A DNA stretch of 13,952 nt. Source: an uncultured Dehalococcoidia bacterium. Lineage in GTDB: Bacteria; Chloroflexota; Dehalococcoidia; Tepidiformales; Tepidiformaceae. Made by a program: the position numbers and the translations under genes. Shown piece by piece: positions 5,506-13,952 of this stretch (position 1 is its first letter; each line of letters begins with the position of its first letter). Below the pieces are notes generated by a model. It did no database searches, was not told the DNA's origin, and saw only the letters and a list, made by a program, of their open reading frames with translations. The stretch spans positions 1 to 13,952 of the forward strand of contig CALMIW010000243.1 in assembly GCA_937864275.1 (NCBI GenBank), in the 5' to 3' direction.

Positions 5506-5535
5506 TTGGCCCTAAGCCTCCCGAAACGGTATACT
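5506..5535 (+). promoter_or_regulatory. probable gyrA promoter
   Basis: TTGGCC (5506-5511) and TATACT (5530-5535) are 18 bases apart, four and five matches to the sigma70-type consensus. This predicts a transcript start near 5542 and a leader of about 38 bases. The sequence lies between the divergent luxR-like promoter and gyrA, so the regulator could affect both. Confidence 0.5.
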
Positions 5536-5579
5536 TTGGCTAGCGAATTCGCCCGCGCTGAACTCGCCGGAGTAGCCCA

Positions 5580-8207
<2,628 letters not shown>

Positions 8208-8213
8208 GGCCCC

Positions 8214-8400
8214 TCAGGCGATGCCCGGTGCCAGCGTCTCCAGGTTCAGCGTCCGCGTCTTGAACCGCCATACGCCGCCTGCCTTCGCCAGCGTGTCGAC
8301 GTAGACGCCCGTGTTGAGGAGCGACATCGGCGCGAGTTCGCCGGGAACCTGCCAGCTGAACATGTAGCAGGTTCCCGTCGCTGCCCCCGTGAGGAACGCA
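8214..8400 (-). pseudogene. C-terminal remnant of a SnoaL-like (NTF2-fold) protein
   Basis: Between gyrA and the transporter gene the minus strand has an open frame ending in TGA at 8216-8214. It reads about 62 residues, including GAATGTCYMFSWQVPGEL and LLNTGVYVDTLAKAGGVWRF followed by KTRTL. The pattern of two strands, an NTGVYVDTL strand and a GxWRFKTRTL strand is the end of a SnoaL-like fold, used by small cyclases, isomerases and dehydratases. The first half of the domain (about 65-70 residues) is missing: upstream the frame soon meets a stop near 8435, and no start precedes the conserved part. It is a decayed gene 6 bases from the gyrA stop. Confidence 0.6.
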
Positions 8401-8579
8401 AGTTCAGCCGCTGCTTCTACCGCGCAATCTCACCCGCCTTCCTCGAGGACCATGCCCGCCGCACGGTCATGCCCGTCGACGCCATCGATGAGGTCAACGA
8501 GGCCGGACCGTCGAGTTTTTCAGGCCTCTACGATGGCTTCGGTCTGCCCCGCCACTGGGAGTCGCCCCTCCCGGTCTGA
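8400..8579 (+). pseudogene. 3' remnant of an unidentified plus-strand gene
   Basis: From about 8400 the plus strand reads KFSRCFYRAISPAFLEDHAR onward to GLYDGFGLPRHWESPLPV and a TGA at 8577-8579, about 59 residues that look like a natural C-terminus. No start codon with a ribosome-binding site lies in this frame upstream; instead the frame enters the antisense of the SnoaL fragment. The two remnants abut near 8400, as if a deletion had fused two genes. I do not recognise the family. The remaining 34 bases up to the transporter start show nothing clear. Confidence 0.4.
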
Positions 8580-8613
8580 CCCTACCCCGGCCCTCCCGTA
8601 GCCTGTCTTCTCG

Positions 8614-9453
8614 ATGGGCATCCTCTTTGGCCTCGGCGCGGCGCTCTCCTGGGGCACCTCGGATTTCCTCGGTGGGCGTTTCACTCAGAAGTACCCAGCC
8701 TTCACCGTTGGTCTCGTCTCCCAGTCCTCCAGCCTTCTCGCCCTGCTTATCCTCGCGGCCGTCGTCCGCCCGGACGTACGCGGGGATGCGCTGCTCTGGG
8801 GGCTCGCCGCCGGCGTGTTCACCGGGTTCGGCGGCATGTCCCTCTACCAGGGCCTCGCCACCGGCGATTCCGCCGTGGTCGCGCCGCTTTCGGCGTGCGG
8901 CGCCGTCGTCCCCGTCGCCTTTGCCTTCGCCACCGGCGATGCGCCCACGGCGCTCCAGTCCCTCGGCATCGTCCTCGCGCTTGTCGGCACCCTGCTCATT
9001 TCGCTCCCCCGCGAAGGCGTCCACTTCGCGTCGGGCAGCCACCTTCGGCCGGTCCTCTTCGGCCTCGGCGCCGCGTTGGGCTTCGGGGTGTTCTTCGTCC
9101 TCATCGATAAGGGGACGCAATCCGACGGAGACGCTATACCCGTGATCGCCGCCGCCCGCTTCGGCGGCACGCTCTTCGTCGGAGCGCTGGGCGTCCTTAC
9201 CTCGTCGCTCGTCTGGCCCGGGCGGGACCTCCCGAAGCTTGCCGCCGTCGGCATCATCGACGTGACCGCGAACGGCGCCTTCGCCCTGGCGAGCAACCGC
9301 GGCAACCTGGCAGTCGCCTCCGTCCTGGCCTCCCTCTACCCGGTGCAGACCCTGGCGCTTTCCCGCCTGTTCACCGAGGAGCGCTTCACCCGCCTGCGGA
9401 TCGCGGGTGCCGGGCTGGCGCTCGCCGGCGTGGCGGCCATCTCCGCGGCCTGA
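8614..9453 (+). CDS. EamA-family (drug/metabolite transporter superfamily) permease
   Basis: A 279-residue integral membrane protein with about ten hydrophobic segments in two similar halves, the usual size and layout of EamA transporters. Each half begins in a related way: MGILFGLGAALSWGTSDFLG at the start and PVLFGLGAALGFGVFFVLID near 146. The ends of the halves carry typical family helices (LGIVLALVGTLLISLP; LASLYPVQTLALSRLFTEER, then IAGAGLALAGVAAISAA). Members export or exchange small metabolites by proton coupling; substrate cannot be predicted. The ATG at 8614 has no clear Shine-Dalgarno, so weak or leaderless translation is possible. It precedes the ATP-grasp operon by 65 bases on the same strand. 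Confidence 0.9.
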   Translation: MGILFGLGAALSWGTSDFLGGRFTQKYPAFTVGLVSQSSSLLALLILAAVVRPDVRGDALLWGLAAGVFTGFGGMSLYQGLATGDSAVVAPLSACGAVVPVAFAFATGDAPTALQSLGIVLALVGTLLISLPREGVHFASGSHLRPVLFGLGAALGFGVFFVLIDKGTQSDGDAIPVIAAARFGGTLFVGALGVLTSSLVWPGRDLPKLAAVGIIDVTANGAFALASNRGNLAVASVLASLYPVQTLALSRLFTEERFTRLRIAGAGLALAGVAAISAA

Positions 9454-9518
9454 GACGCCGCCGCTGCCCAGCGCCCAGAAATGCGCCGGAAACGTGTTAT
9501 TGGTACGGTTCCGAGGCA

Positions 9519-10946
9519 ATGCATCGCTCGCTTCAGAGTTACGAGTTCGGCACAGGCTACGACGAGATCTTCGAGGCGCCCGGCGTGCCCCGCGCCCACT
9601 GCCGCGCCGTCGTCGAAGCCCTCCAGACGCTCACCGATGCCGACCTCACCGAGGCCCGCCAGCGGGCAGACCTCGCCTTCGTGAACCTGGGCATCACCTT
9701 CACCGTCTACTCCGAGTCCGAGGGAATCGAGCGGATCTTCCCGTTCGACCTCGTGCCGCGCGTCATCGCCCAGGACGAATGGCGGCGCGTGGAACAGGGG
9801 CTGAAGCAGCGTATCCTCGCCCTCAACTGGTTCATCCAGGATGTCTATAACGAAGGGCGGATCATCTCCGCGGGCCTGGTCCCCGCCGAAGCGGTCTACG
9901 CGTCCCCGAACTATCGCCCGGAGATGCGCGGCTTCACCCCGCCGAACGGTGCCTGGGTCCACATCGCGGGAATCGACCTCGTCCGCGACGCCGACGGCAC
10001 CATCTACGTCCTCGAGGACAACGCCCGCACGCCGAGCGGTGTCTCGTATGTGCTCCAGAATCGCCTGATCAGCACCCGCGTCCTCCCCCGGCTTTTCGCC
10101 CAGTCTGGCGTCGTCCCGGTGAACGACTACGCGAACCGTCTCCACGCGGCCGTCCGCGCCTGTTTCGGTCCCGATCCGGCCGTCGTCCTGACGCCCGGCA
10201 TGTACAACTCGGCCTACTTCGAGCACTCGTTCCTTGCCAAGCAGATGGGCGTCCAGCTTGTCGAGGGCCGCGACCTCGCCGTTCGCGGGGGCCGCATCGT
10301 CATGCGCACCACCCGTGGCCCCATCCCCGTCGGCGCCATCTATCGGAGGGTGGATGACGAGTTCCTCGACCCGCTCAACTTCAACCCCGACTCCGCCCTC
10401 GGCGTGCCCGGCCTGCTCGATGTCTACCGCGCCGGCGGCACCTGCCTCGTCAACGCCGTGGGTACAGGCGTGGCCGACGATAAGTCGATCTATCCCTACG
10501 TCCCGGACATGATCCGCTTCTACCTCGGCGAGGAGCCCATCCTCGCTAACGTGCCCACCTACCGCACCGCCGACCCGAAGGACAGGGAGTACGTGCTCGC
10601 CCACATCGCGGACCTGGTGGTGAAGCCCGCCAACGCCTCCGGGGGCTATGGCGTCGTCATCGGCCCGAGTTCGGATGAGCGGACGCTTGCCGCCACCGCC
10701 CGGGCGATCGAGAACGACCCGGCGGGCTTCGTCGCCCAGCCGCTGGTCCGCCTCTCCACCTGCCCAACGCTCATCGACGGCGAGTACCAGCCTCGTCGCA
10801 TCGACCTCCGGCCATTTGTGGTCTTCGACGGACGCGAGCCGTGGGTGCTCCCGGGCGGGCTCACCCGGGTTGCGCTCAAGGAAGGGTCGTTCATCGTGAA
10901 CTCGTCGCAGGGCGGCGGCAGTAAAGACACCTGGGTGCTGAGCTAA
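9519..10946 (+). CDS. circularly permuted ATP-grasp type 2 protein (peptide-bond-forming ligase family)
   Basis: A 475-residue protein, the usual length for this family (former DUF404/DUF407). The N-terminal part has YDEIFEAPGVPRAHC, then GITFTVYSESEGIERIFPFD and QRILALNWFIQDVYNEGRII. A core ATP-grasp signature is VLEDNARTPSGVSYVLQNR at about 164-182 with the acidic residues E166 and D167. Permutation places the VVKPANASGGYGVVIGP nucleotide-binding segment near the C-terminus (about 367-383). It ends in FIVNSSQGGGSKDTWVL, a family hallmark. By analogy with ATP-grasp amidoligases it should form an amide or peptide bond through an acyl-phosphate, but the substrate is unknown. The stop overlaps the next ATG (TAATG), so the genes are translationally coupled. 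The GAGG before the ATG is only two bases away, which makes start use uncertain but the ATG is the natural family start. Confidence 0.92.
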   Translation: MHRSLQSYEFGTGYDEIFEAPGVPRAHCRAVVEALQTLTDADLTEARQRADLAFVNLGITFTVYSESEGIERIFPFDLVPRVIAQDEWRRVEQGLKQRILALNWFIQDVYNEGRIISAGLVPAEAVYASPNYRPEMRGFTPPNGAWVHIAGIDLVRDADGTIYVLEDNARTPSGVSYVLQNRLISTRVLPRLFAQSGVVPVNDYANRLHAAVRACFGPDPAVVLTPGMYNSAYFEHSFLAKQMGVQLVEGRDLAVRGGRIVMRTTRGPIPVGAIYRRVDDEFLDPLNFNPDSALGVPGLLDVYRAGGTCLVNAVGTGVADDKSIYPYVPDMIRFYLGEEPILANVPTYRTADPKDREYVLAHIADLVVKPANASGGYGVVIGPSSDERTLAATARAIENDPAGFVAQPLVRLSTCPTLIDGEYQPRRIDLRPFVVFDGREPWVLPGGLTRVALKEGSFIVNSSQGGGSKDTWVLS

Positions 10947-11923
10947 TGGCCCTCCTCAGCCGCGTCGCGGAATCGCTGTTCTGGCTCGGACGCTTCGTGG
11001 AACGCGCGGAGAACACCGCGCGCCTGCTCGACGTCACCTACCACGGCCGGCTCGAGCCGGGGACGATAGATGTCGCCGGCGCGAAGAACACCTGGGAGGC
11101 GCTGATCACCACGCTCGGCTTCAACCGCCTCTACGCCGAACTCCATGCCGACGTCACCGAGCAGGGGGTCATCGACTTCCTGACCGTGGACAGGCGGAAC
11201 CCTTCCTCGATCGTGTCCGCGCTCACTTCCGCCCGCGAGAATGCGCGCGGGTGCCGCGATCAGCTCTCCAGCGAGACCTGGGTGGCCATCAACCGCCTCC
11301 ACCACGCCACCGCCGGCCGCAACCTCCACCTCATCCTCGCCGACGGGCTCTACGACTTCTGCGACACCATCCGTCAGGGCGCTCAGACCTTCCACGGCAC
11401 CGCCGAAAACACCTCCCTGCACGATGAAGGTTGGTACTGGTTGCGCACCGGCGTCCTCATCGAACGGGCCGATATGGTCACCCGCATCGTCGATTCCAAG
11501 TACCACCTGCTCATGACCTCGCTCGAAGAGGTGGGCGGCCCGCTCGACCGCTACCAGTGGGGCGCCGTCCTCCGCAGCGTCTCTGGCTACGAAGCCTTCC
11601 GGCGCACTCACGCCGGCGGCATCGATGCGCCCGCCGTCGTCGGCTTCTTACTGCTGGACCGCAAGTTCCCGCGTTCCCTGCGGGCCTGTGTCGATGCCCT
11701 CCGGGACGTGCTCGATCAGGCCACTGAAGGAGCGGAGCCCCGGCTGCGCACCCCGGCCAGGCGGGAGGTGACCGCCTTGCAGAACCGCCTCCAGTTCGCC
11801 ACCGAGGAGGCGATCATCGGCGGCGGCCTCCATGAGTCGCTCGCGACCACACAGGCCGCACTGGCGACAATCAGCCAAGCGCTTTCCGAGGCGTTCTTCT
11901 GGGCATCGTCCAGTGCGGCTTGA
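10946..11923 (+). CDS. alpha-E domain protein (former DUF403)
   Basis: A 325-residue, mostly helical protein. It begins MALLSRVAESLFWLGRFVER, then AENTARLLDVTYHG, the diagnostic opening of the alpha-E family, whose name refers to conserved Glu residues in helices. Later conserved pieces include NPSSIVSALTSARENARGCR, then DQLSSETWVAINRLHH around 90-125, and the segment WYWLRTGVLIERADMVTRIVD (about 166-186). The family almost always sits beside circularly permuted ATP-grasp and transglutaminase-like genes, as here, and is thought to work with the ligase; its own activity is unknown. Its ATG overlaps the previous stop by one base, and its 3' end overlaps the next gene by 11 bases. Confidence 0.93.
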   Translation: MALLSRVAESLFWLGRFVERAENTARLLDVTYHGRLEPGTIDVAGAKNTWEALITTLGFNRLYAELHADVTEQGVIDFLTVDRRNPSSIVSALTSARENARGCRDQLSSETWVAINRLHHATAGRNLHLILADGLYDFCDTIRQGAQTFHGTAENTSLHDEGWYWLRTGVLIERADMVTRIVDSKYHLLMTSLEEVGGPLDRYQWGAVLRSVSGYEAFRRTHAGGIDAPAVVGFLLLDRKFPRSLRACVDALRDVLDQATEGAEPRLRTPARREVTALQNRLQFATEEAIIGGGLHESLATTQAALATISQALSEAFFWASSSAA

Positions 11924-12716
11924 GATCGTCTACAGCACCCGCTATCAGTACGCGCCGCCCGTCCGCGACGGCACGACGGCGCTTCGCCTCAGGCCCGTTT
12001 CGCGGCCCGGGCTCTCGGTCGTCCGCTCCGCAATCCGGGCGGTCGGCGGCAACCCCGCCGCCTCCTACGTCGACGGCTGGGGCACGGCCGTGGACCTCGT
12101 GGAATGTCCGGGCAGCCACGAAAGCATCGAGTTCGAGATGAAGGCCCTCGTCGAGACCACTCCCGGCGAATTCGCAACCGAACTCTCCCCGGCCGAGTCC
12201 GTCTGGTACGGCTCCGAGAGCTCGCGGGTCCGCTTCGGCGCGGTCGGCGTCCTCGGCTGGGAGATGATTCCGCCGACCTGGACCGCCGTCGAGTCCGTCC
12301 TCGGCTGGATCCCCCAGCGCTTCGTCTACGAAGTCGGCGCCACGGATGCGGCCACGCCGATCGAAGAGGTCATCCGCCTCGGCGCCGGTGTCTGCCAGGA
12401 CTTCGCCCACATCTTCCTCGCCCTCCTTCGCCGCTGGGGCTTCCACGCTCGCTACGTCAGCGGCTACTTCTTCAGCGACTCTCCCGAGACGCAGCGCATC
12501 GAAGCCGAAGCCATGCACGCCTGGGTCGAGGTCTACCGCCCGGGGATCGGCTGGCTTGGGCTCGATGCCACGCACGGCCAGTACACCGACGACCGCTACG
12601 TGACCGTCGGCTATGGCCGCGACTACGACGACGTGCGGCCCATCCGCGGCATCATCCGCGGCGAAACCGAACAGACCCATGCCTCCCGCCTCGAAATGAC
12701 ACAGCAGCAGCAATAG
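11913..12716 (+). CDS. transglutaminase-like cysteine peptidase with bacterial N-terminal domain
   Basis: A 267-residue protein when started at the GTG at 11913, which gives MRLEIVYSTRYQYAPPVRDG, the normal start of the bacterial transglutaminase N-terminal domain. An upstream in-frame start at 11832 would add an Arg-rich stretch translated from the alpha-E gene and is rejected. The papain-like catalytic triad is visible: C161 in GAGVCQDFAHIFLALLRRWG, H202 in AMHAWVEVY and D218 in WLGLDATHG. The C-terminal DDRYVTVGYGRDYDDVRPIRG is typical. Members cleave or transfer peptide bonds. In this operon it may trim or hydrolyse the product of the ATP-grasp ligase, or release a tag. No signal peptide is seen, so it is probably cytoplasmic. 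The start overlaps the previous gene by 11 bases. Confidence 0.92.
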   Translation: MRLEIVYSTRYQYAPPVRDGTTALRLRPVSRPGLSVVRSAIRAVGGNPAASYVDGWGTAVDLVECPGSHESIEFEMKALVETTPGEFATELSPAESVWYGSESSRVRFGAVGVLGWEMIPPTWTAVESVLGWIPQRFVYEVGATDAATPIEEVIRLGAGVCQDFAHIFLALLRRWGFHARYVSGYFFSDSPETQRIEAEAMHAWVEVYRPGIGWLGLDATHGQYTDDRYVTVGYGRDYDDVRPIRGIIRGETEQTHASRLEMTQQQQ

Positions 12717-12749
12717 GCCTCGACCCGCGCCACCGCAACCGCCACAATC

Positions 12750-12767
12750 TCCTCCCCAACCGGAGGA
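12750..12767 (+). promoter_or_regulatory. hairpin enclosing the ribosome-binding site of the phosphotriesterase-like gene
   Basis: TCCTCC (12750-12755) pairs perfectly with GGAGGA (12762-12767) across a 6-base loop. GGAGG is the Shine-Dalgarno sequence of the gene starting at 12774, seven bases downstream, so the hairpin would hide it. This may lower or condition translation. Confidence 0.45.
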
Positions 12768-12773
12768 AACAGC

Positions 12774-13715
12774 ATGCCCTCAGTCGAAACCGTCCTCGGC
12801 CCCGTCGATGCTGCGAAGCTCGGCGCCACCCTCAGTCACGAGCACGTGCTCGTCGCCATGGGCGAAGACATCGTCCACTACCCGTGGCGGTACGACATGG
12901 ATGCGACACGCGCGCAGTCGATCAAAGAGCTCTCCGAGGCGAAGTCAGGTGGGATCGATTCACTCATCGACCTGACGACTCCAGACCTCGGCCGCGACGT
13001 GGAGTTCATGCGCGACGTTGCCGCAGCCTCCGGGATGAACATCGTCGTGGCCACCGGCATCTGGCGCGATGTGCCGCGCTCCTTCTGGACGCGCGACATC
13101 GATGAAATCGCGGACATCTTCGTGCGCGAGATCGAGGTCGGCATCGGCAACAGCGATATCAAGGCCGGCTGCATCAAGGTGGCGAACGACATGGGCGGCG
13201 TCACGCCCGAGGCCGAGCGCATCCTCCGAGGTGCGGCGCGCGCATGCAGGCGTACCGGCTGCCCGATCTCCACCCATCAGTGGGCGCCCGAGGAAGTCGG
13301 CCGCCGCCAGGTGGAGGTGTTCCGCGAGGAGGGCGCCCCCATGGACCGCATCGCCATCGGCCACAGCGCCGACAGCACCGACGCCGACTACCTGGAGGAG
13401 CTGCTCAACGCCGGTGTCTATCTCTCGATGGACCGCTACCCCGGCGCCCCCGGCCGCCCCAACTGGGAGCAGCGCAACACGACCGTGAAGGCGCTCATCG
13501 ACCGCGGATGGGCGCCCAGGCTCATGCTCGGGCACGACTACGCCCCGGCGCCCGTAGTGAAGGGCGAAGCCCGGCCCGCGAACACCGGCCCGACACGCTA
13601 CCTGTTTTGCACCACGGTTGCCGCCCCGGCACTCGTCGCCCAGGGCGTTCCCCAGTCGACCATCGACCTCATGTTCCGCGACGTGCCGCGGCGGTTCCTC
13701 ACGGGCCAGGCCTAG
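12774..13715 (+). CDS. phosphotriesterase-family metal-dependent hydrolase
   Basis: A 313-residue TIM-barrel metalloenzyme of the amidohydrolase superfamily, phosphotriesterase branch. The start follows GGAGG by seven bases. All expected metal ligands are present: the H-x-H pair in SHEHVLV (H22, H24), the bridging, probably carboxylated lysine K135 in GCIKVAND, H168 in ISTHQW, H197 in IGHSADS and D255 in MLGHDYAP. Known members hydrolyse lactones, organophosphates or phosphorylated sugar lactones; the native substrate is often a lactone, but this sequence does not decide it. It has no signal peptide. It lies 57 bases after the transglutaminase gene on the same strand and could be read from the same transcript or separately. 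Confidence 0.92.
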   Translation: MPSVETVLGPVDAAKLGATLSHEHVLVAMGEDIVHYPWRYDMDATRAQSIKELSEAKSGGIDSLIDLTTPDLGRDVEFMRDVAAASGMNIVVATGIWRDVPRSFWTRDIDEIADIFVREIEVGIGNSDIKAGCIKVANDMGGVTPEAERILRGAARACRRTGCPISTHQWAPEEVGRRQVEVFREEGAPMDRIAIGHSADSTDADYLEELLNAGVYLSMDRYPGAPGRPNWEQRNTTVKALIDRGWAPRLMLGHDYAPAPVVKGEARPANTGPTRYLFCTTVAAPALVAQGVPQSTIDLMFRDVPRRFLTGQA

Positions 13716-13745
13716 CGCCGCGCATCTCGGTCATTCAGATTTGGT

Positions 13746-13774
13746 TTGACGGCGAAGTAAGCGCTCCATAGGAT
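13746..13774 (+). promoter_or_regulatory. sigma70-type promoter for the gene at 13840
   Basis: TTGACG (13746-13751) and TAGGAT (13769-13774) are separated by exactly 17 bases, giving five and four matches to the consensus. The predicted transcript start is near 13781, about 59 bases before the ATG at 13840. It is the best-formed promoter in the window. Confidence 0.5.
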
Positions 13775-13839
13775 TCGCGGCCACTTGGCGTGGGGTTCCC
13801 GCCGCACCCTCGCGCACCGAATACGTCGTGAGGTGTCCC

Positions 13840-13952
13840 ATGCCCGGCGCTGACTCTACCCCGGACCCTGCGGTCGTCGAGACGGCTAGGTCATTCGTGC
13901 CGCGTGTGTTGGAGGCTGCCGACCAGATCGAAGCCGAACGACGGCTCCCGGC
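13840..13952 (+). CDS. acyl-CoA dehydrogenase-like protein, N-terminus only (cut by window end)
   Basis: From an ATG at 13840 the frame stays open to the window edge, giving 37 residues. After a polar start the segment ARSFVPRVLEAADQIEAERR is characteristic of the first helix of acyl-CoA dehydrogenases and the related flavin-dependent monooxygenases, where it lies before a Leu-Pro pair; here LP is reached at the edge. No Shine-Dalgarno stands out beyond GAGGTG about 8 bases upstream. With so little sequence, the exact branch (dehydrogenase, monooxygenase or dibenzothiophene desulfurisation type) cannot be chosen. Confidence 0.6.
   Translation, partial: MPGADSTPDPAVVETARSFVPRVLEAADQIEAERRLP

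Noticed and set aside
9336..10604. Minus-strand frame of 422 residues opposite the ATP-grasp gene
   Set aside because: Low-complexity Val/Asp/Gly sequence antisense to a gene with clear family motifs.
11832..11912. Upstream start for the transglutaminase gene
   Set aside because: It adds an Arg/Ser-rich stretch translated from the end of the alpha-E gene; the GTG at 11913 gives the family's normal N-terminus.
12104..13105. Plus-strand frame of 333 residues spanning the transglutaminase and phosphotriesterase genes
   Set aside because: Arg/Pro/His-rich shadow; it crosses two genes with clear catalytic motifs in other frames.

Overview
The window is GC-rich DNA from a bacterium with long C-rich coding runs, carrying gyrA apart from gyrB. 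Gene content (LigC-like ATP-dependent ligase, RIO kinase, circularly permuted ATP-grasp/alpha-E/transglutaminase operon, metal-dependent amidohydrolase of the phosphotriesterase type) fits a free-living high-GC lineage; a member of Chloroflexota is my best guess, but nothing here proves it.

Left part, minus strand (about 150-2550): a YciI-like protein, a RIO-type protein kinase and a stand-alone ATP-dependent DNA ligase, read right to left. The first 60 bases hold what may be the tail of a plus-strand gene.

Middle part, minus strand (about 2370-5530): the unusual region. Two neighbouring blocks have related flanks and unrelated contents. Block 1 (5455 down to 3998) has an extended -10 promoter, a 66-residue stand-alone LuxR/GerE helix-turn-helix protein, two small exported proteins, a GATT-type heptamer repeat and a truncated 5' piece of a ligase gene. 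Block 2 (3947 down to the intact ligase) has a related promoter, the same ribosome-binding site and the same opening codons (MHQ-x-x-SP), then an anchored protein with an apparent frameshift and a small membrane protein full of G-tracts, then the same type of heptamer repeat and the intact ligase. This looks like an old tandem duplication, or a cassette whose interior was exchanged between conserved flanks. The interior genes resemble no family I can name.

Right part, plus strand (5580-13952): gyrA, divergent from the luxR-like gene; a 400-base stretch with the remains of two genes (a SnoaL-like fragment on the minus strand and an unidentified 3' end on the plus strand); an EamA-type transporter; a tightly overlapping three-gene operon of a circularly permuted ATP-grasp protein, an alpha-E protein and a transglutaminase-like protease, probably a peptide-bond-forming and -processing set; a phosphotriesterase-family metalloenzyme whose ribosome-binding site sits in a hairpin; and, behind a good sigma70-type promoter, the first 37 codons of an acyl-CoA dehydrogenase-like gene cut by the window edge. 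No tRNA, rRNA, CRISPR array or transposase was seen.
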